Shown here one piece after another: positions 44,709-53,859 of a stretch of 64,000 nucleotides of DNA (positions within the stretch are counted from its first letter, which is position 1; every line of letters starts with the position of its first letter). The notes under the pieces are model-generated. The model made no database searches. It was not told where the DNA came from and saw nothing but the letters and a program-made list of their open reading frames with translations. This DNA is from UBA4802 sp964509195 (GTDB lineage: Bacteria > Spirochaetota > UBA4802 > UB4802), in contig CAZDWJ010000003.1 of the NCBI GenBank assembly GCA_964509195.1, positions 124,001-188,000 of the forward strand. Reading direction: 5' to 3'. Both the position numbers and the translations under genes were made by a program.

Positions 44709-46274
44709 ATGAAAACAATCAAATCTTCATATGAATATGTAATCGTTGGCAGTGGTTTTGGAGGAACATTTCCTGCATACACACTTGCAAACGCTGGCAA
44801 AGAAGTGTGCATCATTGAACGTGGTGTGTGGGTATCGCGCGATGATACCTGCTGGGATGAATATGCACTTCATCTTCAGAAAAAGCCACTCTATCAGGGA
44901 CACACACCTTACTTAGTTGACCAGCAGGGAAAGATAGAAACCGACTGGCCCTATGATACGGTTGGTGGCATGTCAACGTTTTACGGTGCTGCAGCGTTCA
45001 GACTGCGCCTACACGACTTTGAAGGTCCGCCATTACCTGATTCTGATAAGCGAAATTCAGAATATGCATGGCCATTTGATTACACAACACTTGCACCGTA
45101 TTATGATCGTGCAGAAGAACTGCAATGTGTGGCCGGCATACGTGGACAGGATATAACCGAACCTCCACGAAAAAAAGATTTTCCCCAAAAGCCCCCACTG
45201 CACCTATCACGACCATCGCAAAAAATATGGGATGCAGCAGTGCAGCTTGGACTTCATCCATTCTACATACCAATGGCAATTAATTTTGCAGGTAAATGCA
45301 ACAAAACTCAGTGTATCCTGTGCAACACCTGTGACCATTACCTGTGTAAGATTGAGGCAAAAATGGACCTTGCTGTTTCAGTTTTACCAAAAGCTATTGG
45401 CTGTGGTGCTGTTGTCCTTGACAACTATCGTGCAATAAAAATTAATTTTTCAAAGGGTAAGGCTCAATCTGTTGAAATAATTCATCAGGAAAGTGGACAG
45501 CGTCATACAATAAAATGCAAATATCTCATTGTAGCAGCAGGACCAATTGCAACACCACACCTTCTGTTATCGTCAGGTATTGAAAGCGCAAGTTCTTCAA
45601 CACAGCATATTGGGCACAACCTGATGCGCCATATCAACGGTGTGGTAAGTGGTGTGGTTCCCTACATAGCAAACCCTGATAACACCCTTGCCAAGCGGGT
45701 TGCTATCGCCGATTATTATTTTGGCGATAGTTCTGGCAAAGGATTTCCCAAAGGCAATTGGGGCATTATTCAGGATATAGCCACACCTGGCAAAGGTGTA
45801 ATAAAAGCTAATGCACCGTTTGGTTTAAAAAACATTGCCGCCACCTTCTCTAAGTTTCTTATCAATCAGCTTGTTATAGCGGAGGATATCCCGCAATATG
45901 ACAACCGTGTGTACTGCGCTGATACCACTGACAAATTTGGGATTCCCAATGTTGCAATTTACCATCGATATCACAGGCGAGATGTGGCTGCACGTGATGC
46001 TCTGTACAAAGTTGCAAAGCGTGTGTTGCAACAAGCCGGTGCAAAGATTTTTTACTATATGCCTATAGTAACATTTTCACATGCACTGGGAACATGCAGG
46101 ATGGGGAAAAATAAATCCCTTTCTGCAGTAAATCCCGAATGCCGTTTATGGGATATCACAAACTGTTACATAACTGATGCAAGCGTGTTGCCAACAGGTG
46201 GTTCGGTAAACCCAAGTTTAACCATTGCGGCAAATGCTCTACGTGTTGCTGATATTTTGCTTAAAAAAGGGTGA
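44709..46274 (+). CDS. GMC oxidoreductase with Cys cluster (plus-strand copy)
   Basis: FAD enzyme oxidising an alcohol on an organic substrate. 521 residues. FAD motif YVIVGSGFGGTFPAYTLANA and VCIIERG; WPYDTVGGMSTFYGAAAFR is the GMC signature; C-terminal FSHALGTCRMGKNKS and DASVLPTGGSVNPSLTIAAN hold the usual active-site neighbourhood. The inserted CNKTQCILCNTCDHYLC cysteine block resembles that of the minus-strand copy but is a different arrangement, so the two are paralogues rather than a recent duplication. It is followed at 4 bases by a Gfo/Idh/MocA gene. Confidence 0.87.
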   Translation: MKTIKSSYEYVIVGSGFGGTFPAYTLANAGKEVCIIERGVWVSRDDTCWDEYALHLQKKPLYQGHTPYLVDQQGKIETDWPYDTVGGMSTFYGAAAFRLRLHDFEGPPLPDSDKRNSEYAWPFDYTTLAPYYDRAEELQCVAGIRGQDITEPPRKKDFPQKPPLHLSRPSQKIWDAAVQLGLHPFYIPMAINFAGKCNKTQCILCNTCDHYLCKIEAKMDLAVSVLPKAIGCGAVVLDNYRAIKINFSKGKAQSVEIIHQESGQRHTIKCKYLIVAAGPIATPHLLLSSGIESASSSTQHIGHNLMRHINGVVSGVVPYIANPDNTLAKRVAIADYYFGDSSGKGFPKGNWGIIQDIATPGKGVIKANAPFGLKNIAATFSKFLINQLVIAEDIPQYDNRVYCADTTDKFGIPNVAIYHRYHRRDVAARDALYKVAKRVLQQAGAKIFYYMPIVTFSHALGTCRMGKNKSLSAVNPECRLWDITNCYITDASVLPTGGSVNPSLTIAANALRVADILLKKG

Positions 46275-46278
46275 ACAT

Positions 46279-47271
46279 ATGAAGCAAAATAATCTGCCGT
46301 TTATTTGTTTTTTTGGCTGTGGGCACATAGCAAAACGCCATAGCAAGCTTATCCGTAAAATGTATCCTGAAATAAGGCTTGGTTTTGCAAGTCTTCATGA
46401 AAAAAAAGCTAAGGAATACGCTACACTTTTTAATGGCATTGCATTCAAAAGCTATGAGGAAGCTGCTCAATCAGATTGCAACATTGCATTCATTACTACA
46501 CCACATGCATACCATAAAGATTTAGCAATACTGGCAGCAAAAAATAAAAAGCACGTTATAGTGGAAAAGCCAGCAACACGCACTCTTAAAGAATTTGATG
46601 CAATTGTAAACGCTATTAATAAACACAATGTTCGCTTTACTGTTGCTGAAAATTATTACTTTAAGCCCTTTTTAAAAATCATACACACACATATAGTTAA
46701 TGGCTCAATTGGCAAACCACTATACATACGCTTGACTAAACATAACCACGATACCATTACCGGCTGGCGAACAGATGCAACACTTATGGGTGGTGGGGCG
46801 CTTCTTGAGGGCGGATGCCACTGGGTTAACCAGCTTGTTTCACTTTCTGGCGCTACACCTGTTGCTGTGCAAGCAGTAAAAGCAGATATAGATTATACAA
46901 CAAACGTCCCATTTGAAGATACTATCCATGTAACTGTAAAATTTGATAATGGAACCTTTGGCACACTGTTTCATTCGTGGTATGTGCCTAACACCTTCAA
47001 AGGAATAGCAGTATCAAAATTTTATGGCACGGAGGGTACTATTACATTTGAAAGTAATGGACTTTTCACTATTGTAAAAGGTAATCGCTTTTCAGTGAAC
47101 TTTTCTTTCAAGGATTTCTTAGGATTTGGTGCTATGCATAGATCATTTATTGAAAATTATCGCACACAAAAACCATGGGAACCAAATTACCTGCGCATAC
47201 GTAAAGAATTAGCATTGATTGAAGCTGCGTATCGTTCGCTTAATACTAATAGATTTGAAATTATAGAATAA
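46279..47271 (+). CDS. Gfo/Idh/MocA-family oxidoreductase
   Basis: NAD(P)-dependent dehydrogenase or reductase, usually on sugars, inositols or related polyols. About 330 residues from the ATG at 46279, with AAGG upstream. N-terminal Rossmann fold (FICFFGCGHIAKRHSKLI; FITTPHAYHKDLAILAAKN), the EKPATRT motif with catalytic Lys near residue 98, and the C-terminal alpha/beta domain with GGGALLEGGCHWVNQL. It closes the plus-strand GMC cluster and starts 4 bases after the GMC stop, so it is co-translated. Oxidation by GMC followed by reduction here is one possibility. Confidence 0.85.
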   Translation: MKQNNLPFICFFGCGHIAKRHSKLIRKMYPEIRLGFASLHEKKAKEYATLFNGIAFKSYEEAAQSDCNIAFITTPHAYHKDLAILAAKNKKHVIVEKPATRTLKEFDAIVNAINKHNVRFTVAENYYFKPFLKIIHTHIVNGSIGKPLYIRLTKHNHDTITGWRTDATLMGGGALLEGGCHWVNQLVSLSGATPVAVQAVKADIDYTTNVPFEDTIHVTVKFDNGTFGTLFHSWYVPNTFKGIAVSKFYGTEGTITFESNGLFTIVKGNRFSVNFSFKDFLGFGAMHRSFIENYRTQKPWEPNYLRIRKELALIEAAYRSLNTNRFEIIE

Positions 47272-47362
47272 ATACCATGTTGCAGATTGATATGCTAGCA
47301 TTATACTAGCAACTAGCCGTTATTATAATTACCAAATAGAGTAAACATTATGCTACAATATA

Positions 47363-48274
47363 TTACCTTAACAATTCTATAGGAACCTTGCTTATTATTT
47401 GTTTACAATGTTCATACTCTTCCTGTGGCATCCAGCACGTGAGCGCTTTATCAATGTTTTGGTTGATGCCTATCTTTGCACATTTTTCAGGCCACATAGG
47501 ATTATAGCGCAACACTTCAATACGGGTAACACCACACTCACGTAAAAATTGAGCAATACCAGTAAGATTATGTTCAGCTGTAGTAATTCCTGGCACCAAT
47601 GGTATGCGCGGCAAAAGTTCAATATTACTGTTGCGTGATAGCTCTAATAATTTTCTGAAGTTATAAAGAATCTTTTGATTAGATACACCACAATATTTTT
47701 TATGTTCTTCTTCATCAATGAGTTTAATATCATAGTATACCATATCACAATATGGTGCTATACAGGATTCAAATTCTCCCCAGTTGAAATATCCGCTTGT
47801 CTGTACAAGAGTATGTATTGCATTATCTTTGCACTGGCGTAATAATTCTTTTGCAAATGGAATATTCATTAACGGCTCGCCACCTGAAAGCGTTACGCCC
47901 CCACCTGAAGTATCAAAAAACGGCTTATCTTTTAACACATGCTGCAGTATTTCTTCAACCGTCATTTCCCTGCCCACCCTGCTCATTGCTGCCGACGGAC
48001 ATGCATCAACGCAGGCAAAGCATAATGTACATTTTTGTCTGTTTATAAAATATGGATTGGAGAAAGCTATAGCGTTTGAGGAACATACATGCACACAGCT
48101 AAGGCAGCCAATACATTCCTTCTTGTCCCAGGATAATTCTACCACTGCTTTTTTACTTTCAGGATTGTGGCACCACACACAATTAAGGGGACACCCTTTG
48201 AAAAACACCACAGTGCGTATGCCAGGACCATCATCAAGTGAGTTGCCTTTAATCTCTAATATTAACGATTTCAT
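47363..48274 (-). CDS. Glycyl radical enzyme activase (radical SAM)
   Basis: Uses SAM and a 4Fe-4S cluster to place a radical on the Gly of its partner enzyme. 303 residues. Radical SAM motif GCPLNCVWCHNPES (CxxxCxxC) near residue 28, an inserted two-cluster ferredoxin-like domain (CIGCLSCVHVC; CTLCFACVDAC), then the core barrel (VTLSGGEPLM, DIKLIDEEEHKKYCG). The ferredoxin insert is typical of activases for dehydratase-, lyase- and decarboxylase-type glycyl radical enzymes rather than of PflA. Its ATG overlaps the stop of the GRE gene (ATGA), so they are a dedicated pair. Confidence 0.93.
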   Translation of the reverse strand: MKSLILEIKGNSLDDGPGIRTVVFFKGCPLNCVWCHNPESKKAVVELSWDKKECIGCLSCVHVCSSNAIAFSNPYFINRQKCTLCFACVDACPSAAMSRVGREMTVEEILQHVLKDKPFFDTSGGGVTLSGGEPLMNIPFAKELLRQCKDNAIHTLVQTSGYFNWGEFESCIAPYCDMVYYDIKLIDEEEHKKYCGVSNQKILYNFRKLLELSRNSNIELLPRIPLVPGITTAEHNLTGIAQFLRECGVTRIEVLRYNPMWPEKCAKIGINQNIDKALTCWMPQEEYEHCKQIISKVPIELLR

Positions 48275-51258
48275 ATTCCGTATTCAGCCCTCTCAATAAG
48301 TTCTAACTGCATCTGGCGGTTTAATGTCACAAAGTATGCGTTGTATCCTGAAATGCGCACAATAAGGTTGCGATAGTTCTCAGGATGGGCCATTGCATCA
48401 CGAAGCACCGCAGAGGTAACCACATTCATCTGCATCTGCATACCACCTAATGTAAAGTATGTCTTTACATACGAAAACATATCATTCACTGTCTTTTCCC
48501 GCGATTCAATAGCTGATGGCACAACTTTCACATTGAATGCAATGTTGTTGGTTAGATTAACCGGATCCAATTTTGCAACATCCCGTATGTTATCAAGAAG
48601 GTTTTTAGACGCAAAGGGCTGTGGGGTTAAGCCCGGTGTAAAGGGTTTGCCGGCAAGCCTTCCTGATGGAAGTGCTCCAGTCAGTGTGCCAAATGCAACG
48701 TGATTTGACATTGACCAGAAGCCTGTTGTGTACGTACCACCGCGGTAATGCGGAATACTGGCAAAATAATCGTGAGCCCACTTTGCAATCCTGTTTGCCA
48801 TTTCCACTGCTTCATCATTGCCACTGCCAAACAGTGGAACTTTTTTATGCACCATAGCAAGCAACACAGGGTCATTCTGAAAATTGCTATCAATTGCTTC
48901 CTTTACGTCAGCAAACGTATACCGCTTTTCTTCATATACAAGTTTTTTTATCACCATCATTGAATCGGTTACATCAGCAAGGCCAATGATTGCAGTACCA
49001 GAACTATTGTACTTAGCACCGCCTTTTGTTACATCCTTACCTTTTTCCAGGCACCCTTCTATGAATGCTGACAGCAGTGGTGTTGGGCGCAAATATTGAT
49101 GAGATTCTGCTAACTTATTATTATAATCAATGGATTGATCTATCAAAAATGCAAACTGCTTTGTAAAGGTATCAAAGAATTCATCAAAAGTTTTAAATAC
49201 ATCATCTTCAGGATTTCCAGTCTTTGGCCCTATATCAAGGCGGGTAAGCGGGTGGTAGCCATTATTGAGTACCATTTCTAACGCTGCCACCATATTCATC
49301 ATTTGCATATTGGTGTGCCCAAAGTGCTTGTGCGATAGGGTTGGCTCCACGCATCCGGTAGCTGACCAGTCACGAATATCGCGGATATCATACCCCAGAG
49401 GGGTCAGAGCCTTTATGATAGCTGCATCGTTGTGCATTGAAGGTGTTGCTGCAGTTATCAGATTAACTTCGCAAAGGCGTTTTAAATACGTATCGCTGTT
49501 TACACCTGGCATATAGCGGGCATTAACGTTAGGGTCGCGAATTGACAGCATCTCCGTTACTTTTAAGAATATATAGGTCATATCATTCACTGCGTCTTTG
49601 CCATCAGGAGTAACCCCACCAAGTGTAATAGCCTGATCTGATGAACTCCCACCAAAGTAAAAGTTTGCCAAATCTGGTGTTAGCGGGAAATGGTCTGTGC
49701 ATCGCATATAAAAATCAGCAACTAGCTGTATAGCCTGCTTTATGTATTCTTCACGTTTGTCTGGCGGAATTCGATTCATATCATTAACAAAATATGGCTG
49801 CAGCCACTGATCTAATCTCCCAAGCGACAATCCTGCATTCAAGCTTTCATTGTGTAGTGCAATCCAGGTAATCCACATAGCGGTAAGAGCCTCATGCAGC
49901 GTTGAGCTTGGTTGCATCGGAATGCGGCTGCAGATATCAGCAATTGTTTCAAGCTCCTTTTTACGCTGTGGATCCGCCTCCAATGAGCTATCGGCCATAG
50001 CCTGCTTTGAAAGATTCTTGGCATAAGCATTTACCCCTTCAAGACAGGCAATCATTGCAATAAGCAGATTACGTTTTTCCTGGCTACATTCTTTTTTCAA
50101 TTCCTCATTAATTTCATTAATCATTCCGCGCGTTCCTATTGCCATCACCTTTGGGAAATTGGGAATAGTATGCGAGATAGTTGCCTGCTTCCAGTCAAAG
50201 TACAGCGCAAAACGCTCATCAAGTTGCAGGCATAAGGGATTATTGTATTTTTCTCTGACCCACTCTCTGAAATTGCGCTTAAGCCAGTACGGAAAAATAT
50301 CAAAATGCAATACTTCACGTGTTGTTTCATCAATATCAAATGGATTGTAGGTACGGTGCGGTATAGTGAGCAATTCATTCCATATCATAATGCCAGTGCT
50401 GTCAGGGAAAATTGGACAGCCTATAGGCTTGCTGGTTGTTGTCCCTGCAAGCAATGAATCTTTTTGTATTAATGGTTTTTTATTTTCCATCATGTACTTA
50501 TATGCATACGCATTGCGTAATAAAGGATCCCACTCTTGCCCACTATTGTCTTTTTCAAAACCATTTTCGCGATACCACTGTGTAAGCAATATGGCACGCT
50601 CTGCACATATCTCAGGCTTCTTTGTCAAATGAACATCAAGAAATTTTTTGATCCGTGGAAAATCATCAAGTGAATACTGTGGCAGATACGGATCCTCAAG
50701 AAACAGTACATGTGTATCTTCTTTTTTTCCCTTAAGCCTTTGCTTTCTTCTTCTGAGTATTTCTTCACTTAGTTCTTTTTTTGATTCAGGATATTCTTTT
50801 TTTACTTTCTTTGCATCAGCTTTCCGTTCTTTCTGCATTGCGCGCTTCTGGACATTATTGAAAAGTAATGAAATAAAAAATGAAAATATATTAGAATAGG
50901 TGATACTGCCTTCAATACGCACATCGCTTTTTAGCAACATATAAATAATATCAGTTGGAGTACCCAGCAGCAATTTGCGTGCTGCCTCATCGTTTTTAAA
51001 TATTAAAACTGCTTTTGCATCTTGGGCGATAGTTCTTGAAACTGTAACTCTGCCATTTAAAAATTCAATGCTGTAAGCAAATCCATTATCTTCCGTACGT
51101 AAACCAATAGTAAAGTTAAGAAAACCTTCTTTTGTTTTGAGATATCTATTCAGTGATTTCCTAGTATTGAAATTGAACGCAATGAATTTTAAAAATGAAT
51201 ACACAATGAGGCTTGTACTCAATGAGCTGAATCTGCTTTGAGTTGTGAATAGTAACAT
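48271..51258 (-). CDS. Glycyl radical enzyme fused to an N-terminal SCP2-like domain
   Basis: 995 residues. Residues about 40-130 read as an SCP2 lipid-carrier domain (GFLNFTIGLRTEDNGFAYSI; IFKNDEAARKLLLGTPTDII). A basic coiled linker (about 135-180, KERKADAKKVKKEYPESKKE) leads to a full PFL-like barrel with the active-site Cys636 in SATGCVEP and the C-terminal glycyl loop VRISGYNAYF (Gly971). GCVEP is shared by choline lyase, diol dehydratases and related lyases, so formate lyase activity itself is unlikely. AGGAGG precedes the ATG. The activase gene is coupled downstream; a TetR gene lies upstream. I infer a hydrophobic substrate delivered by the SCP2 domain. Confidence 0.88.
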   Translation of the reverse strand: MLLFTTQSRFSSLSTSLIVYSFLKFIAFNFNTRKSLNRYLKTKEGFLNFTIGLRTEDNGFAYSIEFLNGRVTVSRTIAQDAKAVLIFKNDEAARKLLLGTPTDIIYMLLKSDVRIEGSITYSNIFSFFISLLFNNVQKRAMQKERKADAKKVKKEYPESKKELSEEILRRRKQRLKGKKEDTHVLFLEDPYLPQYSLDDFPRIKKFLDVHLTKKPEICAERAILLTQWYRENGFEKDNSGQEWDPLLRNAYAYKYMMENKKPLIQKDSLLAGTTTSKPIGCPIFPDSTGIMIWNELLTIPHRTYNPFDIDETTREVLHFDIFPYWLKRNFREWVREKYNNPLCLQLDERFALYFDWKQATISHTIPNFPKVMAIGTRGMINEINEELKKECSQEKRNLLIAMIACLEGVNAYAKNLSKQAMADSSLEADPQRKKELETIADICSRIPMQPSSTLHEALTAMWITWIALHNESLNAGLSLGRLDQWLQPYFVNDMNRIPPDKREEYIKQAIQLVADFYMRCTDHFPLTPDLANFYFGGSSSDQAITLGGVTPDGKDAVNDMTYIFLKVTEMLSIRDPNVNARYMPGVNSDTYLKRLCEVNLITAATPSMHNDAAIIKALTPLGYDIRDIRDWSATGCVEPTLSHKHFGHTNMQMMNMVAALEMVLNNGYHPLTRLDIGPKTGNPEDDVFKTFDEFFDTFTKQFAFLIDQSIDYNNKLAESHQYLRPTPLLSAFIEGCLEKGKDVTKGGAKYNSSGTAIIGLADVTDSMMVIKKLVYEEKRYTFADVKEAIDSNFQNDPVLLAMVHKKVPLFGSGNDEAVEMANRIAKWAHDYFASIPHYRGGTYTTGFWSMSNHVAFGTLTGALPSGRLAGKPFTPGLTPQPFASKNLLDNIRDVAKLDPVNLTNNIAFNVKVVPSAIESREKTVNDMFSYVKTYFTLGGMQMQMNVVTSAVLRDAMAHPENYRNLIVRISGYNAYFVTLNRQMQLELIERAEYGI

Positions 51259-51343
51259 AATGACCTCCTCATAAGGAAGATAATTTATTCTTTAATTCTA
51301 TTAAGTCATTCTAAGACACATAGTGCCATTAAACCCCACTTTA

Positions 51344-51976
51344 TCACTCTAAAGGAAGGTAACGGCGTGTTAAAATTTCCACATAACTATCAACAAAATC
51401 TTTTGGATTGTCATGCACTTCTCGTATGAGACGGCTGTTATACAAACTCACCACACCATTACACTCAACCCACAGTTGCAGGGCTGTATGATATGCCTCA
51501 TCTGGTTCATATTCGCAAAACTGTTGAAGCTTTTCTATTACATACGCAAATGGCTTTAAGGCTATTTCCTTTTCCTTTGCACCTACTTCTTCTAATGGTG
51601 TGCCAATGCAATCCATAAATTTTGGGAGATTACGGTTGATAAACATCACTTCATAATAATCAGGATACTGTATCCCAAAGGTAATGTATGCCTCTACAAG
51701 CGCTTTTATTGTCTCTCTTATGGTACCAGAAGAAGCAAATGCCCTTTCAAAGAGTTGTTGCAGCAATTCAAATCCCCGTATACGAATGTAAAAATATAAT
51801 TCGTCTTTATTTTTGTAATAGTTATACAGCGTTGTTGCTGTAACTCCCAGATCAGCAGCAATTTTACGCATGCTGAGATTATTAAATCCTTCCCGTATAA
51901 CAATTTTTGCTGCAGCATCAAGTATCTGCTGTTTGAAATTATCAACCTCTTCAATAGTACGCGGTGTTCGCGGCAT
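51344..51976 (-). CDS. TetR-family transcriptional regulator
   Basis: 210 residues. The N-terminal helix-turn-helix (ILDAAAKIVIREGFNNLSMR, KIAADLGVTATTLYNYYKNK) is classical TetR; the C-terminal part (residues about 75-200) is an all-helical ligand-binding domain of the type seen in fatty-acid or hydrophobic-ligand sensors. It lies upstream of the SCP2-GRE gene on the same strand, with 85 bases between, so it may control that operon. Its own promoter holds an inverted repeat overlapping the -10 box, which suggests autorepression. Confidence 0.88.
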   Translation of the reverse strand: MPRTPRTIEEVDNFKQQILDAAAKIVIREGFNNLSMRKIAADLGVTATTLYNYYKNKDELYFYIRIRGFELLQQLFERAFASSGTIRETIKALVEAYITFGIQYPDYYEVMFINRNLPKFMDCIGTPLEEVGAKEKEIALKPFAYVIEKLQQFCEYEPDEAYHTALQLWVECNGVVSLYNSRLIREVHDNPKDFVDSYVEILTRRYLPLE

Positions 51977-52427
51977 ATCACTTTCCCTTTGTAAACAATA
52001 ATTTTTTGGTATTTATTAATATAACAATGTTAAAATAACACTGTTAACTTTATATGTCAAGTAATAAATAATTTTTTTTGATAATACGGTGCTTTCTTAA
52101 CACTTCATAATGCTGGAGTTTCAACAGCAATAATACATAATAATAAAATTCACTGTACGCCTGATGGTAAAATGATGGTAAAATGAAAGTAGAAGATACA
52201 CCAACTATTTATGATTCCTGCGATTGTATTTAGACAAAATTAACATATACACTATGTATCTATTTCTATTTGCAATACTATCCAGAATTATCTAAAAAAA
52301 TTTTTAAAATCACTATTCTTTTATATTTTTTGCTTTACAACATTAAAATCATTTTTATTTTATTAATTTTTATCGATATAATTTATATAGTGTTTTTTAT
52401 TAAAATTTTATATATTTACGAGAGGAA
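51977..52427. other. Divergent intergenic region between tetR and the ATP-grasp gene
   Basis: 451 AT-rich bases. The left part holds the tetR promoter/operator (separate entry). A direct repeat of TGATGGTAAAA (two copies in a row at about 52162-52183) is present. The 150 bases before the ATP-grasp gene are extremely T-rich; no clear promoter boxes are seen. No gene found. Confidence 0.45.
52023..52060 (-). promoter_or_regulatory. tetR promoter with overlapping operator
   Basis: On the minus strand, -35 TTGACA (52060-52055), a 17-base spacer and -10 TATTTT (52037-52032). The inverted repeat AACAATGTTA-aaa-TAACACTGTT (52023-52045, nine of ten pairs matching) covers the -10 box. This is the usual layout of a self-repressing TetR gene. 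Confidence 0.7.
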
Positions 52428-53447
52428 ATGGAACCCACAAAAAGACGCAGAGATATTCCCGTTATTGTGCTTCATGACATTGATCCACAATGGGAATTGC
52501 ATGAACAGGAAGCAGCACATCAATCAGCCCAAAAACTTATTAATGAATTGCAAAATGAAGGACATACCGTATTAGATATTCCCGTAACACATCATTCACT
52601 GGATAAAATATTGCGCAATTACAATCCTAATGAATTCGTACTTTTCAACTGGTGCGAAAGCTTGCCTGGAGTTGACCATAGTGAACATACTGTAGCTCAA
52701 ATTCTTGAAGAACATAATTTTGTATACACCGGCTCCCCTTCTGATGTACTTTTTTTTTGCTGGAACAAAGCTGCCATAAAAAAACTATTGCAAATTAAAG
52801 ATATTCCAACTCCGTATGGTATTGTAACCGACAGCCCTAATGCTATTGACTGGGAAAGATTCCCTGCAATTGTAAAACCTGCATTTGAACATTGCAGCGT
52901 TGGGATTTCAGAAGATTCTGTTGTAACCAACAATAAAGAACTTACAGAAAGAATTGAATATATACTACGCTATTTTAAACAACCAGCAATTGTTGAAGAC
53001 TTTATAGATGGGAGGGAATTTCATATCACACTTTGGGGAAATGGCGTCATTCATGCTCTGCCTCCTGCGGAAATGGATTTCAGTGCATTTGACAATATCA
53101 AGGATAGAGTGTGCACTTATAATTCAAAATTTCATCCTGGCACTGTACATTACGAAAATATTAATATTAAATTACCCGCACCACTTGACAATCAACAGCT
53201 TGAAGTGTTGAACAAAACCGCGCTAAAAGCATATAAGGCGTTAGGTTGCCGCGATTATGCACGTATTGACATGCGACTGAAAAATGATATTTTTTATGTA
53301 TTGGATATTAATCCAAATCCTGATTTTAGCCCTGATACAACCACAGTGTACTCAGCAGAATATGCAGGTTTCCCATACGGAGCACTAGCAAGCTGTATAA
53401 TTAATCTGGCTGCATTACGACATCCTGTATATAGTAAAATGATGTAG
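52428..53447 (+). CDS. ATP-grasp ligase, D-alanine-D-alanine ligase-like
   Basis: Joins a carboxylate to an amine or amino acid with ATP. 339 residues. An N-terminal domain (DIPVIVLHDIDPQWELHEQE) is followed by the ATP-grasp (WNKAAIKKLLQIKDIPTPYG; FPAIVKPAFEHCSVGISEDS; IVEDFIDGREFHITLWG) and the metal-binding ARIDMRLKND with VLDINPNPDFSPD. The order is that of Ddl, but the N-terminal substrate region differs from true peptidoglycan Ddl, so the role may be in another peptide or a secondary amide. AGAGG precedes the ATG. It stands alone and converges on the phage-like island with a 7-base gap. Confidence 0.75.
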   Translation: MEPTKRRRDIPVIVLHDIDPQWELHEQEAAHQSAQKLINELQNEGHTVLDIPVTHHSLDKILRNYNPNEFVLFNWCESLPGVDHSEHTVAQILEEHNFVYTGSPSDVLFFCWNKAAIKKLLQIKDIPTPYGIVTDSPNAIDWERFPAIVKPAFEHCSVGISEDSVVTNNKELTERIEYILRYFKQPAIVEDFIDGREFHITLWGNGVIHALPPAEMDFSAFDNIKDRVCTYNSKFHPGTVHYENINIKLPAPLDNQQLEVLNKTALKAYKALGCRDYARIDMRLKNDIFYVLDINPNPDFSPDTTTVYSAEYAGFPYGALASCIINLAALRHPVYSKMM

Positions 53448-53454
53448 AATATTA

Positions 53455-53859
53455 TTACCATGTTTGAACCTCACACTCTTCTTCCCTCTCTTGCTCAAAC
53501 GATAGCACCTTTACACTATCCTCTGTTTTACCGATGATTAAGTTCTTAACCATGCAAATGTCATATATCGGAGTATGGAGTGGATAGTTCGATATACTAA
53601 ACCTGCCACCACCTTTTATCGTTAACACTTGCAACCTGTCCTTAAACAGTATAATATACTTCCCAATATCAATTGACATCACCTCTATCGGTTCTTCATT
53701 GAATATGTAATGCCTTCTTCCACTTATAAACCCAATGTCTGTTATCGCATGTAAGTCCCTTGAAAACCGTTTGTACCATACTCCGTTCGTATCATAGTCC
53801 CACCAAGACTTCATGTTCTTAAAACCTATTAGTATGTCACCATGCGCTATAGAAACCAC
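53455..53859 (-). CDS. Phage-like propeller protein, C-terminal ORF of a probable frameshifted gene
   Basis: 134 codons from a GTG at 53859. Strand-rich with short hydrophobic repeats (SIAHGDILIGFKNMKSWWDY, IEVMSIDIGKYIILFKDRLQ, IYDICMVKNLIIGK), like a beta-propeller. Reading the same frame upstream gives NNEHNWYTLVVSIAHGD, which continues the protein-like pattern before a TGA. The preceding ORF (53847-54272) stops a few codons into this region in another frame. I think they were one gene of about 270 codons with a frameshift near 53885. It resembles phage head/tail accessory proteins only loosely. Confidence 0.45.
   Translation of the reverse strand: MVSIAHGDILIGFKNMKSWWDYDTNGVWYKRFSRDLHAITDIGFISGRRHYIFNEEPIEVMSIDIGKYIILFKDRLQVLTIKGGGRFSISNYPLHTPIYDICMVKNLIIGKTEDSVKVLSFEQEREEECEVQTW

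Noticed and set aside
48271..51258. Pyruvate formate-lyase
   Set aside because: PFL has two adjacent catalytic cysteines and a PflA-type activase without ferredoxin insert; here there is a single Cys in GCVEP and an activase with the insert.
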